From Zeimonas sp046347945 (GTDB lineage Bacteria; Pseudomonadota; Gammaproteobacteria; Burkholderiales; Burkholderiaceae_E): a stretch of 64,000 nucleotides of DNA. Location: contig JAXMFB010000003.1 of the NCBI GenBank assembly GCA_046347945.1, positions 62,001 through 126,000 on the forward strand. The letters are read 5' to 3'. Below, one piece after another: positions 24,794 through 33,285 of this stretch. The notes under the pieces are model-generated. The model was given only the letters and a program-made list of their open reading frames with translations. It was not told where the DNA came from and searched no databases. Numbering within the stretch: position 1 is the stretch's first letter; each line of letters begins with the position of its first letter. A program made the translations under genes and the position numbers.

Positions 24794-26155
24794 ATGAGCG
24801 ATTTCGATCTCGTCGTCACCGGTCGAATCGTGCGCAGTGACTGCATGCTCGAGCGCGGCTTCGTCGCCGTGCGCGATGGCGTCATCGAGCGCGTCGGAGA
24901 GGGTGAAGGGCCTGCTGCGCGCGAGCGCCACGACTTCGGCACGGCACTTGTCATGCCGGGTGCGATCGATTCGCAGGTTCATTCGTGTTCGCAACGCGGC
25001 CAGGAGGGTTTCGAGTGGTCGACGCGGTCCGCCGCGGCGGGCGGCGTCACGACCATCGTCGACATGCCGTACGACGACGGCAACCTGATCTGCACCGGCG
25101 AAAGGCTTTCGCAGAAGGCGGCCGAGGCCGGGGAAGGCGCGCGCGTCGACTTCGCACTGTTCGGCACCATTCGCCCCGAGGACGGGGCGGCGCACATTGC
25201 GGAGATGGTTGCAGCGGGGGCCGCGGCCTTCAAGTTCTCCACTTTCGAGACTCATCCGACGCGCTTCCCGCGCATTCCGACGGCCGTGCTGCACGACGCC
25301 TTTACGGCGATCGCCCCCTTCGGGCTGATGGCCGGGGTTCACAACGAAGACGACGAAAGCACGCGTGCCTACATGCGCAGGATCGAGGCATCGGGCACCA
25401 CGGACTACCGGGCGCATGCGCTGTCGCGCCCGCCGATCACCGAGACGCTGGCGATCGCCGAAGTCTACGAGCTGGCCGCCGACACGGGATGTTCGGCGCA
25501 CATCGTGCACTGCTCCCTCGGACGCGGCTACACGATGGCGTCTGCGTACCGCCAACAGGGGGTCGACGCGACGATCGAGGCGTGCATCCACTACCTGATG
25601 CTGTGCGAGGAGGACGACGTGGCGCGCCTCGGCGGCAAGGCGAAGATCAACCCGCCGGTGCGCGGTCGCGCCGAGCGCGAGGCGCTGTGGCGACACCTGG
25701 CGGCCGGCAACGTCACGGTCGTTTCGACCGACCACGTGAGCTGGTCCGAGGATCGCAAGACCGATCCGAACATGCTCAGGAACGCCTCGGGCGTTCCCGG
25801 GTTGGAGGTGCTGGTTCCGCTGCTGGTCAAGGGCCTGCTCGATCGCGGCCTGCCGTTGTACTGGGCGGCGCGGCTGCTCGCTGCCAATCCGGCACGGCTT
25901 TTCAGGATCGGCCACCGCAAGGGCGCGCTCGAGGTCGGGCGCGACGCCGACATCACGGTGCTCGGCCATCGTCCGGGTCCCTACGATCCTGCGGCGAGCG
26001 GACACAACCGGGTTCACTGGAGTCCCTACGAGGGCATCGAGCTGTCGCATCGGCCCGTCGCGACGTTCGCGCGCGGCGCGCTCGCGTTCGACGGCACGTC
26101 GGTGCTTGCGGCACCGGGCCGGGGGGCGTTCGTCCGGCCGGCACTTTCGGCGTGA
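24794..26155 (+). CDS. Hydantoinase/allantoinase-like cyclic amidohydrolase
   Basis: This 453-residue amidohydrolase-superfamily protein is the first gene of the operon; start ATG 24794 with AGAGGTG nine bases upstream. The carboxylated Lys is K147 in AAAFKFSTFETHP. Metal-site His/Asp lie in AGVHNEDDE, AHIVHCS and STDHVSW. The first metal motif, normally HxH, reads DSQVHS (Q61, H63), as in some dihydroorotase-like members. GGVTTIVDMPYDD is typical of the allantoinase/hydantoinase clade. Context suggests ring opening of a 5-substituted hydantoin, possibly hydantoin-5-propionate to N-carbamoylglutamate. The stop overlaps the next gene. Confidence 0.85.
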   Translation: MSDFDLVVTGRIVRSDCMLERGFVAVRDGVIERVGEGEGPAARERHDFGTALVMPGAIDSQVHSCSQRGQEGFEWSTRSAAAGGVTTIVDMPYDDGNLICTGERLSQKAAEAGEGARVDFALFGTIRPEDGAAHIAEMVAAGAAAFKFSTFETHPTRFPRIPTAVLHDAFTAIAPFGLMAGVHNEDDESTRAYMRRIEASGTTDYRAHALSRPPITETLAIAEVYELAADTGCSAHIVHCSLGRGYTMASAYRQQGVDATIEACIHYLMLCEEDDVARLGGKAKINPPVRGRAEREALWRHLAAGNVTVVSTDHVSWSEDRKTDPNMLRNASGVPGLEVLVPLLVKGLLDRGLPLYWAARLLAANPARLFRIGHRKGALEVGRDADITVLGHRPGPYDPAASGHNRVHWSPYEGIELSHRPVATFARGALAFDGTSVLAAPGRGAFVRPALSA

Positions 26156-27456
26156 ACCCGACGACGATGACTCGGCAATCGGCCACGGGCCGCATCGACG
26201 GCGCACGGCTCTGGCGCGACCTGATGGCGCTCGGCGAGATCACCGAGCCGGGGCGGCCGTACACGCGCCGGTCGTTTTCGGTGAAGTTCGTCGAAGGTCG
26301 CGAATGGCTGGCATCGCGCCTTCGCGATGCGGGCCTGGCCGTCCGCATCGATGCCGGCGGAAACCTCATCGGCCGAAGGACGGGGCGCAAGCCGGGCGCC
26401 GCGACGATCATGCTCGGGTCGCATTCCGACAGCGTTCCGGGCGGCGGGAGGTTCGACGGCATGGCGGGCGTCGTGGCGGGAATCGAGATCGCGCGGGCGC
26501 TCGACGAGGCCGGTCTCGCGCTCGACCATGCACTCGAGGTGGTCGACTTCCTGGCCGAAGAACCGAGCGAGTTCGGGCTGTCGTGCATCGGCAGCCGCGC
26601 GATGACGGGTGCGCTCGAGGCGGCCCACCTCGACCAGACGGGGCCGGGCGGCGAGACGCTGCGCGCGGCCATCGAACGGATCGGCGGGGCGCCCGATCGC
26701 ATCGATGCCGCGCGCCGGGCCGACATCGGCGCGTTCCTGGAATTGCACATCGAGCAGGGGCCGGTCCTCGAGGCGCGGGGTCTCGACGTGGGCATCGTCA
26801 CCGCGATCGTGGGCATTACCCGGCTCGAGTTGCGCTTCAACGGCCAGCCGGCGCACGCCGGTACCGCGCCGATGCAAGGTCGCCGGGACGCGGCCGTGGC
26901 CGCGGCCGAGGTCATCCTGGCGGTGCGCGATCTCGCGCGCGAACTGGACGCGCGCGGCGAGGGTTACTTCGTGGCGACCGCCGGGGTGGTCGACGTGAGG
27001 CCGAACGCGGCGAACGTGGTGCCAGGCGATGCCCGGCTGGTGATCGACGCGCGTTGCGAGAGCGCGGCGCTGATGAAGCGCTTCGTCGACGCGTTGCGCT
27101 CGAGCGCGAACCGGATCGCGGCGGCGAGCTCGACCGAGCTTGCGGGCTTTGAGGTGCTGTCGGACAACGATCCAGCCGACTGCGATCCGGCGCTGCAGCA
27201 AGTCCTGCTCGACAGTGCGGCGGCGCTCGGGTATTCGGCGATGTCGATGGCTTCCGGCGCCGGCCACGATGCGGCGTTCGTGTCGCGCGTGGCCCCGAGT
27301 GCGATGCTCTTCGTGCCCTGCCTCGGTGGGCGAAGCCACTGTCCCGAGGAGTGGAGCGAGGCGTCGCAACTGGCCGCGGGGACGGACGTGATCCTCGAGG
27401 CCATCCTCAGGATCGACCGAGCGGCCTCGAGCGCACGCACGGCGGGTGACCGATGA
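26152..27456 (+). CDS. M20-family N-carbamoyl-L-amino acid hydrolase/allantoate amidohydrolase
   Basis: Start GTG 26152 (GTGA overlap) or ATG 26167. M20 metal ligands are visible: GSHSDSVPGGGRFDGMAG (His, Asp), FLAEEPSEFG (Glu pair), LELHIEQGP and SHCPEEWSE. The dimer-domain His is in GQPAHAGTAPM. The family removes the carbamoyl group from N-carbamoyl amino acids or allantoate, releasing NH3 and CO2. Next to a hydantoinase the former is more likely; the proposed substrate is N-carbamoylglutamate, giving glutamate. About 434 residues, normal length. Confidence 0.88.
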   Translation: MNPTTMTRQSATGRIDGARLWRDLMALGEITEPGRPYTRRSFSVKFVEGREWLASRLRDAGLAVRIDAGGNLIGRRTGRKPGAATIMLGSHSDSVPGGGRFDGMAGVVAGIEIARALDEAGLALDHALEVVDFLAEEPSEFGLSCIGSRAMTGALEAAHLDQTGPGGETLRAAIERIGGAPDRIDAARRADIGAFLELHIEQGPVLEARGLDVGIVTAIVGITRLELRFNGQPAHAGTAPMQGRRDAAVAAAEVILAVRDLARELDARGEGYFVATAGVVDVRPNAANVVPGDARLVIDARCESAALMKRFVDALRSSANRIAAASSTELAGFEVLSDNDPADCDPALQQVLLDSAAALGYSAMSMASGAGHDAAFVSRVAPSAMLFVPCLGGRSHCPEEWSEASQLAAGTDVILEAILRIDRAASSARTAGDR

Positions 27457-28859
27457 GTCCAGGGTCGAGGAAGGCTGCTGCCCGGGCGGAACGCCATTCG
27501 TTCCGGTCGTTCCTTGCCGAGCTGCGTGAGCGTGGCGACATCGCGACGATCCACCGGCCGATCGACCCCGCCGGTTTCGAGATCTCTGCGTGCCTGTCGG
27601 CGCTCGACGCCGGCCCCGCGCTCGTCTTCACCGGGACGGGTGCGAGCGGCATTCCAGTCGTGGGCAACCTGCTGAGCACCGTCGACCGGATTGCGTTCGC
27701 GCTGGGCGTCGGCCGGGCCGAACTCACCGCGCGTCTCGCGCAGGCGATTGCGGCACCGATCGAGCCGGCCATCGTCGCCCAGGGGCCCGTGCAGGAAGTC
27801 GCGATGCGGCCCGATCTGGGGCAGTTGCCGATCCCGCGCTTCTTCGAGCACGAAACCGGCCCCTACCTGACCGCGGGGTGCATCGTCGCGCAGGACCGAG
27901 TGAGCGGTCACCGCAATCTCTCCTACGCACGCGTCAAGCCGCTCGGCGGCGACCGGGCCCTCATCGGCATCGCGCCGAATCACCACCTGGCGGTGATGGC
28001 GCGGGCGGCCGGAGCACGCGGCGAACGCCTGCCGATCGCGATCACCCTCGGCAATCATCCGGCCGTCCTGCTCGCCGCGGCGCTGTACCTGAAGCTCGGC
28101 GACGACGAGATGGCGGTGGCCGGCGCGCTGCTCGGCGAGCCTGTCGCCTCGCTGCGGTGCAGGACGAGCGAGTTGATCGTGCCGGCGGCCGCCGAGATCG
28201 TCGTCGAGGGCGAGATCGACGTCACGGAGGCGGTCGAGGAGGGGCCGGTCAGCGAGTACCACGGCATGTACGAGCGCTACGGCGCCGGATACGTGGTCAC
28301 CGTGCGCGCGATCACCTGCCGCCGCGATGCGATGCTTCAGGTGATCGAGCCCGGCTTCCACCAGGAGCACGTTCTGCTCGGCGCCGTCTCGATCGCCGCG
28401 GGCCTGCAGTCGAGCCTGAAGGCCATCCTTCCCGCAACCGGGAACGTCGCGGTGTCCAGCAGCGGATGCGGCCGCCTGTCGGCCGTCGTCGCCCTGACAG
28501 GCGAGCACCGGCCCGGCGACGCGGGCAAGGCAATCCTCGCGACGTTGAGCGCGGTCAACCTGATCAAGCAGGTCACGATCGTCGACGAAGACATCGATCC
28601 CTGGGACGAGTTCGCGGTTCAGTGGGCGATCGCGACCCGCATGCGCGCAGAGCGCGACATCGTCGTCGTTCCGGGCATGCGAACCGACCGCTCCGAGCCG
28701 ATGAAGCTCGGCGGAACCATCGCGAAGTACGGTTACGACGCGACCCGGCGGGCACAGGACCGCGAGGACTGGACGCGCGCGCTTCCGCCGCGATCGGCCT
28801 TCGAGCAGGTCGCCGGGATCGTCTCGTCGATCCGGGGCGGGCAACGCAACATCAGCTGA
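27453..28859 (+). CDS. UbiD-family prenyl-FMN-dependent decarboxylase
   Basis: This 468-residue protein overlaps the preceding gene by ATGA. It reads FRSFLAELRERGDIATI, GQLPIPRFFEHETGPYLTAG, YARVKPLGGDRALIG, then EGPVSEYHGMYERYGAG and DPWDEFAVQWAIATRMRAE. These contain the Arg and two Glu expected for the catalytic Glu-Arg-Glu set. UbiD enzymes act on alpha,beta-unsaturated acids and (hetero)aromatic acids. No ubiX for cofactor supply is in the window. Its job in this operon is unclear; an acrylate such as a urocanate analogue is a possible substrate. Confidence 0.9.
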   Translation: MSPGSRKAAARAERHSFRSFLAELRERGDIATIHRPIDPAGFEISACLSALDAGPALVFTGTGASGIPVVGNLLSTVDRIAFALGVGRAELTARLAQAIAAPIEPAIVAQGPVQEVAMRPDLGQLPIPRFFEHETGPYLTAGCIVAQDRVSGHRNLSYARVKPLGGDRALIGIAPNHHLAVMARAAGARGERLPIAITLGNHPAVLLAAALYLKLGDDEMAVAGALLGEPVASLRCRTSELIVPAAAEIVVEGEIDVTEAVEEGPVSEYHGMYERYGAGYVVTVRAITCRRDAMLQVIEPGFHQEHVLLGAVSIAAGLQSSLKAILPATGNVAVSSSGCGRLSAVVALTGEHRPGDAGKAILATLSAVNLIKQVTIVDEDIDPWDEFAVQWAIATRMRAERDIVVVPGMRTDRSEPMKLGGTIAKYGYDATRRAQDREDWTRALPPRSAFEQVAGIVSSIRGGQRNIS

Positions 28860-28873
28860 AAGGACGAGGGAAC

Positions 28874-29980
28874 GTGGGACGCATTCTGACTGCACAGGAC
28901 GTCGAAGCGGCCATCCGCGGCGGCGCGGTGTTCGCTGCCGGCGGTGGCGGGTGGGCCGATCACGGCCGCATGCTGGGCACCGCCGCCGTGAATGCCGGAG
29001 AGCCTTGTCTCGTCGGCATCGACGAGGTTCCGGACGACGCGTGGATCGCCACCGCGGCCGCGATCGGTGCGCCGGGCGGCACCACCGACTGGCAGATGCT
29101 CGGCGTCGATTACGTCAAGGCCGTCGATCTCCTGCAGCAGGAACTGGGCGAGCCCATCTACGGCCTGATCATCGGCCAGAACGGCAAGTCGAGCACGATG
29201 AACGGCTGGCTGCCTTCGGCGATTCTGGGCCTGAAGGTGATCGACGCGGTCGGCGACATCCGGGCCCACCCGACCGGGGACATGGGGTCGATCGGCCTCG
29301 CCAACAGTCCGGAGCCGATGATCCAGACGGCGGTTGGCGGCAATCGCGCCGCGAATTCCTACATCGAACTGTGCGTGCGCGGGGCGACCGGGAAGATCTC
29401 GCCGATCCTGCGCAAGGCCGCCGACATGGCGGGCGGCTTCATCGCGTCGTGCCGAAACCCGGTGCGCGCGTCGTACGTGCGCAAGCACGCGGCGCTTGGT
29501 GGCATCTCGATGGCGCTCGATCTCGGCGAGGCCATCCTCGCGGCCGAGCCGCGCGGCGGCAGCGCGGTCATCGACGCGATCTGCGCCAGGACCGGGGGCA
29601 CCATCCTGGGTGAAGGGGTCGTCGCCTCCAAGTCGGTCGTCTACACGCCGGAAGCCTTCGACATCGGAACGGTCACGATCGGGACCGGCGCGAGCGCCAT
29701 GGTGCTGCACGTCATGAACGAGTTCATGGCGGTGGTCGGCACAGGCGGCGAGCGGCTCGCGACCTACCCCGACGTGATCGCGACGCTCGACGACGCCGGC
29801 ACCCCCGTGAGTTCGGGTGACATCCGCGAAGGCATGCGGTTGTGCGTCCTGCGCATCGCGAAGGACCGCTTGCCGCTATCGGCGAGCGTGACCGATCCGA
29901 GCGTGTATCCACCGGTCGAGCGCGCGCTGGGAATCGACGTCTCCGGCTACGCGCTGGGCCGCGAGAAGGTGCAGGCATGA
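28874..29980 (+). CDS. DUF917 / S-methyl-thiohydantoin desulfurase-family protein
   Basis: This 368-residue protein starts at GTG 28874 behind AGGACGAGGG. It begins RILTAQDVEAAIRGGAVFAAGGGGWADHGR and contains GTTDWQMLGVDYVKAVDLLQ, DAVGDIRAHPTGDMGSIGLAN, GGFIASCRNPV and GEGVVASKSV. This is the two-domain DUF917 fold, named for S-methyl-thiohydantoin desulfurase. As I recall, a desulfhydrase acting on thiohydantoin propionate in ergothioneine breakdown belongs here. Beside a urocanase paralogue and a hydantoinase, the inferred reaction is removal of sulfur from a 2-thiohydantoin to give the hydantoin and sulfide. Confidence 0.82.
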   Translation: MGRILTAQDVEAAIRGGAVFAAGGGGWADHGRMLGTAAVNAGEPCLVGIDEVPDDAWIATAAAIGAPGGTTDWQMLGVDYVKAVDLLQQELGEPIYGLIIGQNGKSSTMNGWLPSAILGLKVIDAVGDIRAHPTGDMGSIGLANSPEPMIQTAVGGNRAANSYIELCVRGATGKISPILRKAADMAGGFIASCRNPVRASYVRKHAALGGISMALDLGEAILAAEPRGGSAVIDAICARTGGTILGEGVVASKSVVYTPEAFDIGTVTIGTGASAMVLHVMNEFMAVVGTGGERLATYPDVIATLDDAGTPVSSGDIREGMRLCVLRIAKDRLPLSASVTDPSVYPPVERALGIDVSGYALGREKVQA

Positions 29981-31620
29981 GTACGCGCACCTTCGACGTG
30001 ACGGGGGGGTCGAGGCTTCGCTGCAAGGGCTGGCGCCAGGAAGGGCTGCTGCGACTGCTCGAGAACGTGCTGGCCGTCGGCGAGAACCCGTCGAACCTGA
30101 TCGTGTACGCGGCGCTGGGAAAGGCCGCCCGGGACTGGGCCTCGCACGACCGCATCGTCGAGACGCTCCGGACGATGGACGAGAGCGAGACGCTGGTCGT
30201 GCAATCCGGAAAACCGATCGGGCTGCTGCGCACGCACCCGGCGGCGCCGATCGTCGTGATGGCCAACTGCAACATGGTCGGCCAATGGGCGAAGGCCGAG
30301 ACCTTCTACGAGCTGGAGCGCAAGGGCCTGATCTGCTGGGGCGGATTGACCGCGGGAGACTGGCAGTACATTGGATCGCAGGGCGTGATCCAGGGCACCT
30401 ACGAGATCTTCGCCTGCATCGCGGAACGGCACTTCGGCGGCAGTCTCGCCGGCCGGTTCGTGCTGACCGCGGGACTCGGCGGAATGGGCGGCGCGCAACC
30501 ACTCGCGGCGCGCATGGCAGGCGCGACGATTCTCTGCGTCGAGGTCGACCCGGCGCGGATCGCGCGCCGTATCGAAAGCGGCTACCTGGACGTCTCCGCC
30601 CCCGACCTGGACACCGCGCTCGCCATGCTGCGCGAGGCGCAGGCCGCCCGCCGCCCGCTCTCGGTCGGCTTGTGCGCGAACGCCGCCGACGTCTATCCCG
30701 ATCTGGTTTCCCGCGGCATCGTTCCCGACGTGGTCACCGACCAGACGTCCGCGCACGACCTGCTCTACGGCTACATTCCGCGCGGGTACTCGCTCGACCA
30801 GGTACGCGCCATGCGCACGAGCGATCCGACAGGCCTGATGGCGCAGAGCACCGCGTCGATCGTCGTTCACGTGCGGGCGATGCTGGCATTCCAGAAGGCC
30901 GGCTCGGTCGTCTTCGACAACGGGAACCTGATTCGAACGCAGGCGAAGAGCGGCGGGGTGGCCGACGCGTTCGACATCCCGATCTTCACCGAGGCGTTCC
31001 TGCGGCCGATGTTCTGCCGGGCCATCGGCCCGTTCCGGTGGATCGCGCTCTCCAACGATCCGGCCGACATCGCCGCGATCGACGACTACCTGCTCGGCCG
31101 CTTCGCCGACAACCGGGTCATCAGTCACTGGATCCGGCTGGCGCGCGAGCACATCAGGTTCGAGGGCCTCCCCGCGCGCATCGCGTGGATGGGCCATGGC
31201 GATCGTACCGAACTCGCCCTGGCGGTGAACCGCATGGTCGCCGAGGGCGTGCTTTCGGGTCCGGTGGCGTTCACCCGCGACCATCTGGACGCGGGCGCGA
31301 TGGCGCACCCGAACATCATGACCGAGAACATGCGCGACGGCTCCGACGCGATCGCCGACTGGCCCTTGCTCAACGCGATGATCACGTGCTCCTCGCAGGC
31401 CGACCTCGTGGCGATTCACTCGGGCGGTGGCGGCTACAGCGGCTACATGACGAGTGCGGGCGTCACGCTGATCGCCGACGGCACCGCCCAGGCGGCGCAA
31501 CGCCTGAAGCTCACACTGGACAACGACACTTCGCTCGGCGTCATGCGCTACGCCGACGCAGGGTACGAAGAGGCGATCGACGAGAGCAAGCGCAGGAATC
31601 TCAACTACTTTTCGCTCTGA
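29977..31620 (+). CDS. Urocanate hydratase paralogue, possible thiourocanate hydratase
   Basis: This 547-residue protein has an ATGA overlap upstream. The NAD-binding core is conserved (VQSGKPIGLLRTH, YIGSQGVIQGTYEIFA, VLTAGLGGMGGAQPLAARMAGA). Blocks that are nearly invariant in HutU differ. MYGQMTAGSW is replaced by CWGGLTAGDW. SVASPNRETE is replaced by AMAHPNIMTE. HHGGGVGMGFSQH is replaced by HSGGGGYSGYMTS. This indicates a changed substrate. With the DUF917 desulfurase next to it, 2-thiourocanate is my first guess. No hutI or hutG is present. Confidence 0.82.
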   Translation: MSTRTFDVTGGSRLRCKGWRQEGLLRLLENVLAVGENPSNLIVYAALGKAARDWASHDRIVETLRTMDESETLVVQSGKPIGLLRTHPAAPIVVMANCNMVGQWAKAETFYELERKGLICWGGLTAGDWQYIGSQGVIQGTYEIFACIAERHFGGSLAGRFVLTAGLGGMGGAQPLAARMAGATILCVEVDPARIARRIESGYLDVSAPDLDTALAMLREAQAARRPLSVGLCANAADVYPDLVSRGIVPDVVTDQTSAHDLLYGYIPRGYSLDQVRAMRTSDPTGLMAQSTASIVVHVRAMLAFQKAGSVVFDNGNLIRTQAKSGGVADAFDIPIFTEAFLRPMFCRAIGPFRWIALSNDPADIAAIDDYLLGRFADNRVISHWIRLAREHIRFEGLPARIAWMGHGDRTELALAVNRMVAEGVLSGPVAFTRDHLDAGAMAHPNIMTENMRDGSDAIADWPLLNAMITCSSQADLVAIHSGGGGYSGYMTSAGVTLIADGTAQAAQRLKLTLDNDTSLGVMRYADAGYEEAIDESKRRNLNYFSL

Positions 31621-31634
31621 GAGAGGCAACGATC

Positions 31635-32669
31635 ATGAACTTGAAACGTTTCGGGAAATGGGCACTCGCCGCCGCGTGCGCCATGGCGGTGTCCGTGGCC
31701 GCCCAGGCGCAGCAACCGATCATCCTCAAGGTGCATTCGTTCTCGGGCCCCCAGGCTCCGGAAGCCGTGCATCACATGCTGCCGCTGATCGACAAGATCG
31801 CGAAGGATTCAAACGGTCGGCTCAAGCTCGAGTTCTACCCGAGCATGCAGCTCGGCGGGAAGGTGAGCGACCTGATCCAGCAGGTCGAGGACGGGGTGGT
31901 CGATATCGTGATCACGATTCCAGGAGCGACGCCGAATCGCTTCCCGCTGTTGCAGGCCACCGAGTTGCCGTTCGTCAACGTCGGCACATCGGCGGGCCAG
32001 ACGCCCGCGATACTCGAATGGGTCCAGAAGTGGCTGATGAACAACGAGTTCAAGGGACTCAAGATCGTCCACATGCATGCGACGGACGCGGCGGTGCTGC
32101 ACACCCGGACGAAGGCGGTGCGCACCCAGGCCGACCTGTCGGGGATGCGCATTCGCGTGCCAGGCCGCTACGTGGGTGAGGCGATCAAGGGCCTCGGGGG
32201 CACTCCGGTCGGCGTCGCGCTGCCCGAGGTCTACGAGTCGCTGCAGCGTGGCCAGCTCGACGGCATGACGATCAACTGGGCGATCATGGCGCCGTACAAG
32301 CTGCAGGAAGTCACGAAGTTCAGCATGGATACGCCGCTCTATCAGAATCCGATCATGACCCTGATGAGCCAGGCTTCGTACGACAAGCTGCCGGCCGACC
32401 TGAAGAAGATCATCGACGACAACATCGGCATCGCCTACTCGGTTTCGGTGGCGAAGAAGATCGACGAACTGACGATCCCCGCGAAGAAGGCGATCGCCGA
32501 CGCCGGTAACACGATCTATTCGCTGTCGCCCGAGGAAAGCGCGAAGTGGCGCGCGGCGATGGCTCCGGTCTACAAGCAGTGGATCGCCGATGCCGAAAAG
32601 CGCGGCCTGCCCGGACAGCGGATGTTCGACGACCTTCTGGCCGTGACCGCCAGGTACGGTCGCAAGTAG
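31635..32669 (+). CDS. TRAP transporter solute-binding protein (DctP type)
   Basis: This 344-residue protein has a signal peptide (about 1-25, ending VAAQAQQ) and a strong GAGAGG ribosome site. LKVHSFSGPQAPEAVHHMLPL, GRLKLEFYPSMQLGGKVSDLIQQVEDGVVDIVI and LSGMRIRVPGRYVGEAIKGLGG are DctP-family motifs; the last carries the Arg that binds a substrate carboxylate. It delivers an organic acid or zwitterion to the DctQM permease encoded next. Position within the operon indicates import of the pathway substrate. Confidence 0.92.
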   Translation: MNLKRFGKWALAAACAMAVSVAAQAQQPIILKVHSFSGPQAPEAVHHMLPLIDKIAKDSNGRLKLEFYPSMQLGGKVSDLIQQVEDGVVDIVITIPGATPNRFPLLQATELPFVNVGTSAGQTPAILEWVQKWLMNNEFKGLKIVHMHATDAAVLHTRTKAVRTQADLSGMRIRVPGRYVGEAIKGLGGTPVGVALPEVYESLQRGQLDGMTINWAIMAPYKLQEVTKFSMDTPLYQNPIMTLMSQASYDKLPADLKKIIDDNIGIAYSVSVAKKIDELTIPAKKAIADAGNTIYSLSPEESAKWRAAMAPVYKQWIADAEKRGLPGQRMFDDLLAVTARYGRK

Positions 32670-32688
32670 GCGGATGCAGGGGAGAGAA

Positions 32689-33252
32689 GTGAGCGAAGAG
32701 TCATTGGCGGAGACCGGACGCCCGGACGTGATCGCCACAGGCCGTCGTCGACTCGACCGGATCTGCGGCGGCGTGGCGATGGTCGGCGGTGTGGCGCTCA
32801 TCGCCGTGATGATGGTGACCATGATGTCCGTGATCGGCGCCCAGTTCGGCAAGCCGATCCTGGGCGACAGCGAGATCGTCGACCAGCTCACCGGCGTCCT
32901 GGTCTTCGCCTTCCTCCCTTACTGCCACCTGCATGGCGGAAACGTGATGGTCGATTTCTTCACCCGGCCGCTGCCATCCCGGGTGAATCACGCGCTCGAC
33001 GCGCTCATGAACCTGGTGTTCGCCATCGTGGCGGCGGTGATCACCTGGCGCCTGGCCGTCGGCGGGATGTCGGCCTACACGCGGGACCAGCGCACCATGT
33101 TCCTGAACCTGCCCGAATGGGTGATCTACGCGTTCGGCAGCGCCGTGTCGGTGCTCTGGGTGGTCGTGATCCTGTTCGTCGGCTGGGAGGCGGCCCAGCG
33201 CGCCCGCAACGACTCGGCCGGCACACCGACCGATGCGCACACCTTCGGCTGA
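32689..33252 (+). CDS. TRAP transporter small permease (DctQ type)
   Basis: Start GTG 32689 is preferred over ATG 32674 because GGAGAG lies just upstream of it. About 187 residues with four transmembrane helices: MVGGVALIAVMMVTMMSVIG, the second with FAFLPYCHLHGGNVMVDFF, LMNLVFAIVAAVITWRLAV and FGSAVSVLWVVVILFVGW. The CHLHGGNVMVD segment is typical of DctQ. It pairs with DctM. Confidence 0.9.
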   Translation: MSEESLAETGRPDVIATGRRRLDRICGGVAMVGGVALIAVMMVTMMSVIGAQFGKPILGDSEIVDQLTGVLVFAFLPYCHLHGGNVMVDFFTRPLPSRVNHALDALMNLVFAIVAAVITWRLAVGGMSAYTRDQRTMFLNLPEWVIYAFGSAVSVLWVVVILFVGWEAAQRARNDSAGTPTDAHTFG

Positions 33253-33285
33253 CCCGGTGCACCACTGATTTCGGCGGAGACTCGA

